The position numbers were made by a program, and so were the translations under genes. From Asparagopsis taxiformis (Eukaryota > Rhodophyta > Florideophyceae > Bonnemaisoniales > Bonnemaisoniaceae): DNA of 64,000 nt. Below are positions 10,317 through 19,196 of the stretch, piece after piece; the first letter of the stretch is position 1; every line of letters begins with the position of its first letter. The notes beneath the pieces are model-generated. The model ran no database searches. It was not told where the DNA came from and saw only the letters and a list, made by a program, of their open reading frames with translations. The DNA is taken from positions 1 through 64,000 of the forward strand of contig JALQPE010000237.1 in the NCBI GenBank assembly GCA_030407315.1. The letters run 5' to 3'.

Positions 10317-11007
10317 TGTCGGGACGACAATTGGCTTAGGAGGGGGCGATGTCATACCACGGAGTGGTCTGCCCTGGTGGGGTCGTGTCGACATCCTATT
10401 GGACGACCCCGGTTCGGGAATAACCAATGGAAACAGCCTCGCTATACCTCAGACCAGTGAGGGAGACGGACCCATTGGGACAACTAAAGACCCAACAAGG
10501 GGCAAATTTTAACTAAGCTGACTCAGCTAACTTTACACTGTAACACTAACAGTCGGTGATCTCGCGGGCCCCCGCAGTCGCCATAATCAGGGATCTGATT
10601 GGTGCACATAAGGATATTTATCCCTAACTGTCTACCTACCCTAACTGTTTACAGTAACTTAGTTTAGTATAAAATGCCTCTGGACTAGCCAGAGTGCTTA
10701 ACCTTTAGAGGAAACGTAAACTCGCGTGGAATTTACAACTCCACTGAACAGTGTTTGCATTGCTCTATTCCATCCTTCCAGGACGAATTAGCTTTAGCTA
10801 TACAGCTCGACGGGTTACGTCTTTCGCTCCATCAATACGCACTTCGTGCGTGAGCACCCCCAACCTTCACCCGGTATTACCGGCGGACCTTTCGTGGTAT
10901 ACTCGCCATTGGTGGTTGACGTAAGATTCGCTTGCTCTACCACACTACCGAGGCTCGGGACACCTGTAGGGTGGTTTTGCCGCTTTGCGGATTTTCTACC
11001 TACTACA
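10317..11007. repeat. LTR family 2, right copy (691 bp)
   Basis: It begins TGTCGGGACGACA and ends ACTACA, and pairs with 7073-7789. Conserved inner landmarks include GGATATTTAT, AGTATAAA with CTCTGG/AGCCAGAG around it, CAGCTCGACGG, GTGAGCACCCC and CCGAGGCTCGGGACACCTGT. The two copies differ at many positions, so this is not a very recent insertion. Confidence 0.72.
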
Positions 11008-11421
11008 CAGACCATGAAATTTGCTGGTTTTTCAAAAAATTGCTTATCCTGTGTTGCCGTCGTGCAAGCTTTCCGCAAATTGGAATACATGCTATCGTTC
11101 GACGCTACTACCCGAGTATTTACCGACCACCGCAACTTTCTGTTTGCGTTCAACACAGCTGCTATCGTCCCCTGCTATCGTCCCGTCGTTAGGACCCACA
11201 AAGTTCTGAAAGTAGTACGTTGGGCGCTCTACTTGAGCTCGTTTACCTATCGTATCCAACACGTCCCCGGAGACAGTAACACGTGGCCAGACATCATGAC
11301 ACGCTGGATGCGTGGATATCGCAATAAGCCCGCCATTCGTCGTGTTTCTGCACCAATACCATTCACTGGCGTAACCTCATCGCCTGACTCTCCAGAATTC
11401 GACTGGCCTACTGCAAAATAA
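11008..11421 (+). pseudogene. Ty3/gypsy-like RNase H fragment
   Basis: The plus strand encodes the end of a reverse-transcriptase/RNase H module: CVAVVQAFRKLEYML, then TTRVFTDHRNFLFAFN, then HKVLKVVRWALYLSSFTYRI and HVPGDSNTWPDIMTRWMRGY. The TDHRNL-type and HVPG-N-x-x-D phrases are typical of RNase H in Ty3/gypsy pol genes. The open frame enters from inside the family-2 repeat, so its first 55 or so codons are not pol. The upstream reverse transcriptase and the downstream integrase are both missing, so this is a remnant. Its strand is opposite to every other retroelement gene in the window. Confidence 0.75.
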
Positions 11422-11549
11422 ATTCGCAAATTGTAGTGCATTCACAAACATAGTGCAACGACCAATTCAAATGTAGACAGTGATCATAACATAATTCGAA
11501 TCAACTTGGCAGCTTGGATTCCGGATGAATGCATCGATCTGAAGCTGAG

Positions 11550-12224
11550 TGTTGAACGACGTAGTTCTATAAGTAGATGGTACGAGCTACGGACACGGTG
11601 TCTTTCGAACGAAACAACGAAACAGTGCCTCCCGCTGGTGTTTGACTGTATTGGTAGCGAAGTAGGAAGGATAGGGTAGAGTAGGTTAGCAGGTAGACAC
11701 TGGCGTCACGACGCAACAATCCACGCGAGGATTACGTTCAACAAACGATGTGGCACGTCACCGGAGGCGCTCTCAACCAAACCCGTAGGCACGACACGCG
11801 ATCAGCCTCACGTGTGGCAATGGGCAAGGAGTACGCAACTCGACGGAGACGAAGCCTCGTTAGGCGTAAACGTAAACGTAAAACGTAGAAGTTAGTCGTA
11901 GACTAGAGCACGTTGCCCGTTCGATGATTGTCCCCTTTCCCTCCCGGCACGATGCCAATACCTATTTAGCCACGATGGCATCGCATTACAGTGTAAACAC
12001 TGTTCGTAACGTCCCCGAATGGGAAAGGACCTTGTGGGTCGCGCGTTTGGACCCGTTAGTCCGTTGGCCGCGTGCCAGTCCGTTCGCTGCACACGTGTGC
12101 CGGTTGCGCGCGCGCATGCGCCAGCAATGGTCGTACATTGCTGTCGCCGGTCGTGTCCGCCGAAATTCGAATTCCGCGGAAATCGTAAATATTTGCCATT
12201 TTCGAATTCGCCACGTATACTACA
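11550..12224 (-). repeat. LTR family 1, right copy (675 bp), apparently solo
   Basis: A second copy of the 2589-3249 repeat in the same orientation, with the same TG and CA ends. No primer-binding site, gag or pol of the same orientation adjoins it: its left neighbour is a plus-strand RNase H remnant and its right neighbour is single-copy sequence. That fits a solo LTR or a truncated 3' end. The flanks CTGAG and GACTG do not match, so a target-site duplication is not evident. Confidence 0.75.
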
Positions 12225-12844
12225 GACTGTCTTCGATGTATGAGTGTCTTGCAAAGACAATACTGTCGGTGGGTCATGAGTGCAATTTTGATCTACGACA
12301 AACAGGTACCTCTGTATAGTAAAACCTTCTCATGTATATCTATCTGCACCGGCCAGTTGCCCTTCGACTTTATCCATTGAGCATATATATCGCAGTAAGA
12401 AAATCTCCTGCCACAAAGATTACACATTTGCATGTCCGAGAATACATGTTAAGCATGAGGACGTCTACATACTGAATTGTCATCACGATGGGGCTACTGC
12501 TCTGGAGAAACGCCATTTATCTCTCATGGAAGAAAAAATTATTCAGGGGGAACCGTATTGAATTGTGTACCGATATCAACAGCACTGCAGCATTAATTTT
12601 TACATTTGTCCATACATCTTGCATCTTATAACTCCCCTCTTCACACTATTGATTCCTCCCCTGTTCATTCCCCATAAAACTCACAAAAACATGGAACATA
12701 GAAGCAATGTGCAACAAATAGAAAACTTACCGGCCTCTTCCCACCCCTTTCGTTACCTCTCACTTTCACCTCCCATCTCAATTCATCGTTCTTCTCCTCC
12801 CTCTTGTGCGTAAATCCCTCCCTTCACATCTAACATCACCCACA
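12225..12844. other. retroelement/gene-island boundary, no gene seen
   Basis: The repeat-rich left arm ends at 12224. The next 620 bases hold no credible coding region. From about 12600 the plus strand becomes very C/T-rich, which continues into the 5' end of the next gene and may be its promoter and 5' UTR. Confidence 0.5.
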
Positions 12845-14272
12845 ATGCACTCCCCCCTCAATCTTTCCTCAAATTCACTCTTAATCCCCTTTCCATCTCC
12901 TCCACTCTCCCTCCCGTACATCTCTAGCCCTCTCTCTCCTGGACAATACGTATTCGGATACGACACTTTCCCCTCCGCCCATATACCTATCACACCCGTC
13001 TTCCACAGGAAATTCGCTCCCAATGCCGAAGAATTCGTCCTTCCCTTCCTCTCAGTCCTCCTCATCCCTGTCATCTCGGATATCCTCCTCACCATTCTCA
13101 TGCGCCGTCACAACAATCCAAATCATCCAATTTACTCCCTCGACACCGCCGTTCTCGTTGATGAGTTTTATCACCTCCGAAACATCTGCGCCTACCCCTT
13201 TAGAAACCACACTCATGATCCCACAGACAGACGACACAAACTTCTCAGATCCTTCGCCATCCTCCTCATCGGTCTCTCCCTCATGGCGCTCGATGTACTT
13301 ATCGTATACCTTGTCCAGCCCTACCAGGTCTCCAGCTCCCCAACACAGTACAATTTACGCGCATCACAACCTGTGGCAGTCCCCTCCCACATTGCGCAGC
13401 GCATTTACAACCTCTCGCTCTCCCGAACATGTGTCACTCCAGGTACAACAATCACAAACCAAATCAGACAGTTCACAACCAGTGCCTGTATTATGTACAA
13501 CATCACCGCCAACCGTGACGCCAACGGGAACATATCTCAGGGTGAGTCCGATCAAATTGTTGTGTCAAGCTGGTTTCATGCTGGCGGGAGTGACCACGAA
13601 ATATCTCTCGCCAATCACGTGTTCCAGATTCGACAGCGAGCTTTCCTCTATGTGAACGGGAATGGAACCAAGAGACTGTTGTTTGATACAATGGAAACTG
13701 CTAAGTCTGATAACACCCGATACATCCATGACCTGTTCGTATATGCTTGTATCGCAGAGAAGTGCAACGGAAGGTCGGGGACGCCTGTACGCCGGTCATG
13801 TAGCGAGTATACGGAGGAACTGGAGATGGTGCAGTCTGGAGCAATAGTTCGAGAGATAGAATTTTGGCGTTCGAGCACTGGAGCTGTGAAACACAACATA
13901 TCTGGGTTGAGCTCAGTATATCGAATTGGGTTTGATGAGGCCTACTCAACTGCCAAGGCAGCAATGTATGCGTTCTTGGGAACAGCGGTGATCGAGGAGG
14001 TGGAGGGGAAGGGAATATATTCGAACATTACGAGCGAGGAGGTTGAAGGGGAGATAGGAGAGCTAATTGTTGAAGAAGGGCGGATAACTGGAATAGTATT
14101 ACTGAGCATGATATTAGGAATATCTGTGTGTATACAGTTTGTGATGAAGAGAGTTTTGAAACCTGCAAGTTTTGGAGAGCTGGCTGGAGAAGAGATTGGA
14201 GACGATTTTGATGTAGAAGCAGATGAAGATGATAGATGGAGGACATGTCGGTATAGTAATGTAGAAAAATAA
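12845..14272 (+). CDS. three-transmembrane protein of unrecognised family, paralogue 1
   Basis: 475 residues from the ATG at 12845; an upstream open frame exists but starts with GTG. Hydrophobic segments lie at about residues 65-85, 132-157 and 415-435. The long loop between the second and third segments carries several N-x-S/T sequons and spaced cysteines, so it probably faces the cell exterior or an organelle lumen. The C-terminal tail is acidic and ends RYSNVEK. The next gene on the same strand (15240-16784) is a clear paralogue: RTCVTP/RSCVTP, SACIMYN/SACLMYD, SWFHAGGSDHE/SWYHRYGSDHE and RAFLYV/RAFLYT occur in the same order. I do not recognise the family, and a receptor or channel-like role would be guesswork. 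The first 40 codons are unusually rich in Pro, Ser and Leu. Confidence 0.8.
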   Translation: MHSPLNLSSNSLLIPFPSPPLSLPYISSPLSPGQYVFGYDTFPSAHIPITPVFHRKFAPNAEEFVLPFLSVLLIPVISDILLTILMRRHNNPNHPIYSLDTAVLVDEFYHLRNICAYPFRNHTHDPTDRRHKLLRSFAILLIGLSLMALDVLIVYLVQPYQVSSSPTQYNLRASQPVAVPSHIAQRIYNLSLSRTCVTPGTTITNQIRQFTTSACIMYNITANRDANGNISQGESDQIVVSSWFHAGGSDHEISLANHVFQIRQRAFLYVNGNGTKRLLFDTMETAKSDNTRYIHDLFVYACIAEKCNGRSGTPVRRSCSEYTEELEMVQSGAIVREIEFWRSSTGAVKHNISGLSSVYRIGFDEAYSTAKAAMYAFLGTAVIEEVEGKGIYSNITSEEVEGEIGELIVEEGRITGIVLLSMILGISVCIQFVMKRVLKPASFGELAGEEIGDDFDVEADEDDRWRTCRYSNVEK

Positions 14273-15239
14273 TGTGAGTGCTCTGGTGAATATAGAAGAA
14301 ATGGAACTTTATAAAGCACTTGTTTACTTCACCAACAGAAGAAGGATGAGACGTTAGCGGTAAGGTACAGTTGCCCGCTTTTTCCTCGTTGTTTTGAATG
14401 AGTGACGTGTATAGTTTCTCAGAATCCTCGCAGTAAGTGAAGAAATTTTGTACTGGTGTTGATGGTGACCTATTCGCTGGGGCCTCTGAATGCGAAGAGT
14501 ACCAGGTACTTGTTGAAAGTAACGTGTTCTAAAATGGCCCGTCCTACAGTCTTGAAATTCATATGGTGAGACGACCATCAGCCCATGACACCAATTCCGT
14601 GCGTATCCTGATGCTGGATGGTGGTGAAAGATTTCTTGATTGGTTTGTAATAAGCAGATGTGTAATTTAACAAGTACTGTACTTGTGGGGAAAAGATTGG
14701 GTTGGATGGGCATCACACTTGAAATTTCATTTCTGACACCTGTGTACCTGACTCCTAATCAGTGATTAATTAGTAATCACTGGCAGAATTTGATGTACAT
14801 GATTTAAAGAATACCATTTGAAATTGCCAAAGCTACGAAAAGGAGGCTGATCGGGTTCAGAAAATACCAACAATGAATCTTTTAGACCTTGAATGACCTC
14901 CTTCCAGTCCTGCTTCAGAATGCTGATTTCATCCTTGGCCACAAAATATTTTCTCCAGCTTCTGCCGAGTTCATACATCAACTTTAGGAACCCGTAATTA
15001 TAGGACACAAACTACAAGCAATGTACAAATTACCTTTGAAGCATGGGGGCCCTCATGCTCGTTTCAATATGCACGAGAAGCGTTGGGAAAGATGTATGTA
15101 TGGATTGTGCTGGCGTATTAGACACACAGCTGTTCCCCAAACGATATATTCATACTCTAGTTATTCTAGGCTTAGAAAACAAACCATGTTACCGTTAAAT
15201 CATTGAGCCTTCTGCTGCCATCGACAAACTCAAAGTACA
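14273..15239. other. spacer between the tandem paralogues, no gene seen
   Basis: This 967-base stretch is A/T-richer than the genes and has no convincing coding region on either strand. It separates the two duplicated membrane-protein genes and must hold the terminator of the first and the promoter of the second. Confidence 0.45.
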
Positions 15240-16784
15240 ATGGTATGGATCGACCATAACAATCGCACAATTCTCTGGGCTGTGGCGCAACCGCCCAGTG
15301 GTTTGATCAATGAAACGTCCGAATCACCCTCACGAGGAATATACGTTTTTGGAGTTGATTCGTTTATCTCTCAAGACTTACTCTTCTCTTCAATATTCCG
15401 GAGAAGTATTGGCGGGGCAGCTGAAGACTTCTTGCTTGGATTAATCACTGTTCTATTGATTGCAGTTCTGTCTGAGATTGTGCAATCTATTTTGTTGCAG
15501 ACGAAGAGAACGGAAGGAAACGCAAACGCAAGTGCTCGCGGTCAGTCGACAAGAATGGTGAGAAGATTTGCACTAGACGTGTCAATTTCAGTTGACGATT
15601 TCTTCCATACAAGGTATATATACAGAGCTGTCAGTAGCTGCTATAATACCATACGCTCAAGGACAAGAAGACTGTTCCTCAAGACGAGTTTTGCAACGAT
15701 TGTTGCCGCTGTTATTACGTTGACTATATTCGCTGTGGACATGTTTACAGTCTATCTCACTCAACCGATCGTTATTAACAGCGAGAAGTACGACTACAAC
15801 ATTGCAGCAATACAGCCCAGCGTAACAGATCGAGGATCTTCAAGACTTGTACATCGAATATCCAGAGACAGGTCATGTGTTACCCCATTAGTTAAGTTTC
15901 AATTGGACCAATATGTTCGAGACTTTAGCTTTAGTGCGTGTCTAATGTATGATGAACAAAACGCGCATAATAATATCAACGAAACTGTCGGGATGGTACA
16001 AGTCGGATCATGGTATCATCGCTATGGTAGTGATCACGAGGTGAAGTTTGGAAGAGCTCGTATAGCTGTCAGTTCACGTGCGTTTCTATACACACGTTGT
16101 GGAGAGGCGTCTTGGAGGATTTTGTATGAGACGCGCGATACGGCCGATATGGCGAGGGCAAAATTCATCCAACAATTGTTCATTCATTCTGTGATAGAGG
16201 AGAATTGCAACAAAGAATATGAAACACGAACGTGTGGTGATTTCCTGGATGAATTGAAATCTGTGTCAGAACAGAAGCAGAAGGAAATCTCCGTAGCGGA
16301 GAACGTGCAAAATGTAACAGGATTGGTAACGACATTTAACGTGTCCATTCGTGAACCATGGCGTAACATCGACGATGGATTTTACGCGCTCACCACAACG
16401 TCCATATTGGAGGAGAGACGTGGACCTGCTCTTTACGAACATTTCGATGATGGCAATGTTGCTGACGGTATTTTCGGCCTCATCAACGAACGAGGTCGTT
16501 TGGCTGGGTTGGTCACATTTTGCATTTTGTTCGCTACCTCATTCGTGCTGTTACTTGTTTTACGTTTCTTGCTTTGGCCAACGTCGCTGGCTGAAATGGC
16601 TGTGTTGAAACAAAGACGACGGATAGGTTTGGAAAAAATATCAAGGTGTGATAAAGCTGTGGTGTCCAGCGATGGGGATGATTCCAGCTTTCGCTACAGT
16701 GAGATCGATTACGAGCAGGACACACATGCAGCAAAAGCGGCGGCAGCAAAATACCAATTCGGCGCAATGGGTTTGCCACACTAG
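15240..16784 (+). CDS. three-transmembrane protein of unrecognised family, paralogue 2
   Basis: 514 residues from an ATG at 15240. Hydrophobic segments lie at about 64-86, 149-173 and 421-447, at positions matching paralogue 1. The shared loop motifs are RSCVTP, FSACLMYD, VGSWYHRYGSDHE and SSRAFLY. Conserved cysteines in the loop (RSCVTP, SACL, EENC, TRTC) suggest disulfides in an extracytoplasmic domain. The tail after the third segment is basic, then acidic, and contains FRYSEI, comparable to CRYSNVE in paralogue 1, so the cytoplasmic tail motif is also kept. The proteins have diverged widely outside these blocks, so the duplication is old. No known domain recognised. Confidence 0.82.
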   Translation: MVWIDHNNRTILWAVAQPPSGLINETSESPSRGIYVFGVDSFISQDLLFSSIFRRSIGGAAEDFLLGLITVLLIAVLSEIVQSILLQTKRTEGNANASARGQSTRMVRRFALDVSISVDDFFHTRYIYRAVSSCYNTIRSRTRRLFLKTSFATIVAAVITLTIFAVDMFTVYLTQPIVINSEKYDYNIAAIQPSVTDRGSSRLVHRISRDRSCVTPLVKFQLDQYVRDFSFSACLMYDEQNAHNNINETVGMVQVGSWYHRYGSDHEVKFGRARIAVSSRAFLYTRCGEASWRILYETRDTADMARAKFIQQLFIHSVIEENCNKEYETRTCGDFLDELKSVSEQKQKEISVAENVQNVTGLVTTFNVSIREPWRNIDDGFYALTTTSILEERRGPALYEHFDDGNVADGIFGLINERGRLAGLVTFCILFATSFVLLLVLRFLLWPTSLAEMAVLKQRRRIGLEKISRCDKAVVSSDGDDSSFRYSEIDYEQDTHAAKAAAAKYQFGAMGLPH

Positions 16785-16920
16785 ATGATGTCATGCTGGA
16801 TTTGAGAAAGCCATCATGGTACAAACGTTTACTCCATACAAACGAAGGCAAATAAGACGTTGAGGCTAAAGAGGCATATGTTACAGATCTAAATCTACAA
16901 GAGCGCATGAACATCAGTGG

Positions 16921-17799
16921 TTAAACAATAACACGTTCCATCGAAGTGTTGGGGGCTGTAAAGGCCTTTCCAAACATCATGGCGATGTCATTAGCAATAT
17001 TGAGGGTAGTGGGATCATAGTCTCTCTTTTCAGTATCATAAAACTCGACCACCATTTGCACAGAGCCATTCACAATAACAGGCACGGCAAATGTAACCTG
17101 GACGCGATGTCTAACGGCGTGTGGGGCGCGAGGAAAGGCGACGGGATCATTTAGAAGCGGCAACCACTCGGGTCTCATGGTAAGAAAGACGCGGCCTGGA
17201 ACGCCGGACCTTGGTTTAAACTTATATTTTCGCGAGTTTGTGCGGTACTTTTTCAAACGATACAACTCTTCCCCCTGGACTGTCGGCGGCAACGCGCCGG
17301 ATATATAGCAGAGCTGGGTCTCGGCACAGTGGACGGGCTGCCAAAGCTCTGCATATTTCCACTGTTTGGTGAGACAAATGAGCGCCATGAAGGGCTTGAG
17401 AGCGTCTGTGAGATTAGTAGCGGAGGAGACTACGGAGCGAACCCATCGTTGCAACTGATAAGGCGAGGACAATGCGAGCTGCATTTCAAGGCGCATGTTT
17501 CTGCATCGGAGCTGACGAAAGGTATCAACGGCATAGGCGAGGATTTGCGCTTTGTGCTTCACCTCGACACCGGGCGGAGGAGGCGGGAGTTGGTCGAGGA
17601 GGCGTTGGAAATTGCTGTTGACTTTTGCGCGACAACGACGCGTATGGGAGACATTTTCGTTTTGGGCGGTTTCTGGAAGCGTGGTGATGGAGAGCGGCGC
17701 GGGAGCGGGGGAAGACCAATCGAGCGGGATTAGTGGAAGATCGGCTTCCGGTAGAATGGGGGGAGAAATGAGCTCTTCGAAGAGATCATTAGACTCCAT
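16921..17799 (-). CDS. bHLH-like/GAF-like transcriptional regulator
   Basis: 292 residues from an ATG at 17799; the open frame extends upstream, but that part has no family similarity. Residues about 51-103 resemble a basic helix-loop-helix: SHTRRCRAKVNSNFQRLLDQLP, a Pro-rich loop, then KHKAQILAYAVDTFRQL. The second part (about 130-285) resembles a GAF sensor fold, with YAELWQPV, GVPGRVF, and FAVPVIVNGSVQMVVEFYD. Plant and algal MYC-type bHLH proteins also pair a bHLH with a GAF-like sensor, though usually in the opposite order. The glutamate that reads CANNTG in classical basic regions is not in place (Cys where Glu is expected), so DNA specificity is uncertain. It is divergently transcribed from the Rab transferase gene across a 350-bp shared spacer. 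Confidence 0.65.
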   Translation of the reverse strand: MESNDLFEELISPPILPEADLPLIPLDWSSPAPAPLSITTLPETAQNENVSHTRRCRAKVNSNFQRLLDQLPPPPPGVEVKHKAQILAYAVDTFRQLRCRNMRLEMQLALSSPYQLQRWVRSVVSSATNLTDALKPFMALICLTKQWKYAELWQPVHCAETQLCYISGALPPTVQGEELYRLKKYRTNSRKYKFKPRSGVPGRVFLTMRPEWLPLLNDPVAFPRAPHAVRHRVQVTFAVPVIVNGSVQMVVEFYDTEKRDYDPTTLNIANDIAMMFGKAFTAPNTSMERVIV

Positions 17800-18149
17800 G
17801 ATAAGCAAGACGATGGGTTGAGGAGTTGGAAGGGCGCGTGTGCATACGTTATATTGGAACGAACGAGTGCTGTTAACGTGTTTTCGAATGGCTCTTGTTG
17901 ACGCGTCTTGGTGACAAGATCTTGAAGATTCTTTTGCGCAACTCGTCTTCTGCGTTGGATGTTTATGTAGAAACACTGCGCAATGCCACTTGCGCCAATC
18001 GATGCCGTTTATAGCACACCGGTGTATACACGTGGCGCATCTGATGCACCGGTGTACACGTGGATGGAACCGGTGCATCGCTTCTCACACACATCCACTG
18101 CCGAGTCCACGGTCCGGCAACCCAATTCAATCGCGTTTCCAGCGACGAC
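17800..18149. promoter_or_regulatory. shared divergent promoter with repeated CACGTG boxes
   Basis: The spacer between the bHLH-like gene and the Rab transferase gene contains a direct repeat of CACCGGTGTA...CACGTGG (18017-18035 and 18047-18063), then a partial third ACCGGTGCAT at about 18068. Each full unit contains the palindrome CACGTG (18029-18034 and 18057-18062), the classical E-box/G-box bound by bHLH and bZIP factors, and the palindrome ACCGGT. Function is inferred from motif identity and position only. Confidence 0.5.
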
Positions 18150-19121
18150 ATGGACGGCGTCGACAACGACGCGCTGCGGTTGTTGCCGCACGAGAAACAT
18201 GTCGCATACATCCAATCGCTGGAGCAAAAGTCGAAAAATTCAGACGCTTTGTACTTTACGGACCACAAACGACTTTCCGGAGTGTATTGGGCCGTCTCCT
18301 CATTGTCGCTGCTCGGTCGTTTAGACGCGCTGCCAAGGCAGCCGATTCTCGATTATGTTATGTCATGTTATGACGAGTCCACTGGCGCATTTGCAGGCAA
18401 TTCCGACCAGGATGCGCATCTGCTGTACACACTATCCGCCGTGCAGATACTGGCCATATACGACGCATTGGATCAGATAGACGTGCAGGCGGTTGCTCAA
18501 TACGTCGCGTCGCTGCAGCGCAAAGACGGAAGCTTTGTGGGCGACGTGTGGGGAGAGGTTGACACGCGCTTCAGTTACTGCGCTTTGTTGACGCTGAGCA
18601 TTCTCGACAAGTTGCAGGCGATCGACGTGCAAACTGCGGTGCAATTTGTGCTGTCGTGTGTGAATTTCGACGGCGCGTTTGGGTGCATACCGGGGGCGGA
18701 GAGTCATGCCGGACAGGTGTTTTGCTGTGTGGGGGCGCTATGTCTGGCGGGTGCATTGGATAGATTGGATGGGGACTTATTGGGGTGGTGGTTGTGCGAA
18801 AGACAGTTGCCTTGTGGAGGGTTCAATGGGCGGCCGGATAAATTGGAGGATGTTTGTTATTCGTGGTGGGTATTGGCTAGCTTACAAATGCTGGGAAGGG
18901 TGTCGTGGATTGATGGAGAAAAATTGACACAGTTTATTCTGCAATGTCAGGACGTGGAAGAGGGCGGGTTTGCCGATCGGCCTGGCGATATGCCAGATGT
19001 ATTTCACAGTTTCTTCGGCCTTGCTGCATTGTCGCTGTTGGGAAATCGAACGCTGAAGGGCATTGATCCTTCATACGCGCTGACGAAGGACGTTGTAGAT
19101 CGCCTCAAGCGCGCGAGATGA
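18150..19121 (+). CDS. RABGGTB: Rab geranylgeranyltransferase beta subunit
   Basis: 323 residues from the ATG at 18150, the normal length for this subunit. With the alpha subunit and REP it adds geranylgeranyl groups to C-terminal cysteines of Rab GTPases so that they anchor on membranes. The sequence has the repeated alpha-alpha prenyltransferase units, each with a GxFxG-like phrase ([33 protein letters not shown]). The zinc ligands are in place: Asp and Cys in LEDVCYSWW and His in [27 protein letters not shown] is diagnostic of the Rab type rather than farnesyltransferase or GGTase I. An upstream in-frame extension begins with GTG inside the promoter repeat and is not used here. The gene ends 75 bp from the converging transporter gene. 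Confidence 0.93.
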   Translation: MDGVDNDALRLLPHEKHVAYIQSLEQKSKNSDALYFTDHKRLSGVYWAVSSLSLLGRLDALPRQPILDYVMSCYDESTGAFAGNSDQDAHLLYTLSAVQILAIYDALDQIDVQAVAQYVASLQRKDGSFVGDVWGEVDTRFSYCALLTLSILDKLQAIDVQTAVQFVLSCVNFDGAFGCIPGAESHAGQVFCCVGALCLAGALDRLDGDLLGWWLCERQLPCGGFNGRPDKLEDVCYSWWVLASLQMLGRVSWIDGEKLTQFILQCQDVEEGGFADRPGDMPDVFHSFFGLAALSLLGNRTLKGIDPSYALTKDVVDRLKRAR

Positions 19122-19196
19122 GCGTGTTTGTCATATGTATAAAAGAGTTGAAAAGTTTACGTATAATACATACATAGATTGGAGGGCGTGGAGCGC

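Larger units (their letters stand above)
7073..11007 (-). mobile_element. 3.9-kb LTR element with one unknown ORF
   Basis: Two direct TG...CA repeats (7073-7789 and 10317-11007) enclose 2,527 bp containing a single long minus-strand ORF and no recognisable protease, reverse transcriptase, RNase H or integrase. This is the form of a non-autonomous LTR element that borrows enzymes from a relative. The five bases outside the two repeats (AATTT left, CAGAC right) do not match, so no clean target-site duplication is seen. The right repeat abuts an RNase H coding fragment at 11008, which suggests insertion into, or recombination with, an older gypsy-like element. Confidence 0.6.

Noticed and set aside
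18060..18149. Longer start for RABGGTB
   Set aside because: It would begin with GTG inside the CACGTG repeat. The ATG at 18150 gives the usual family length.
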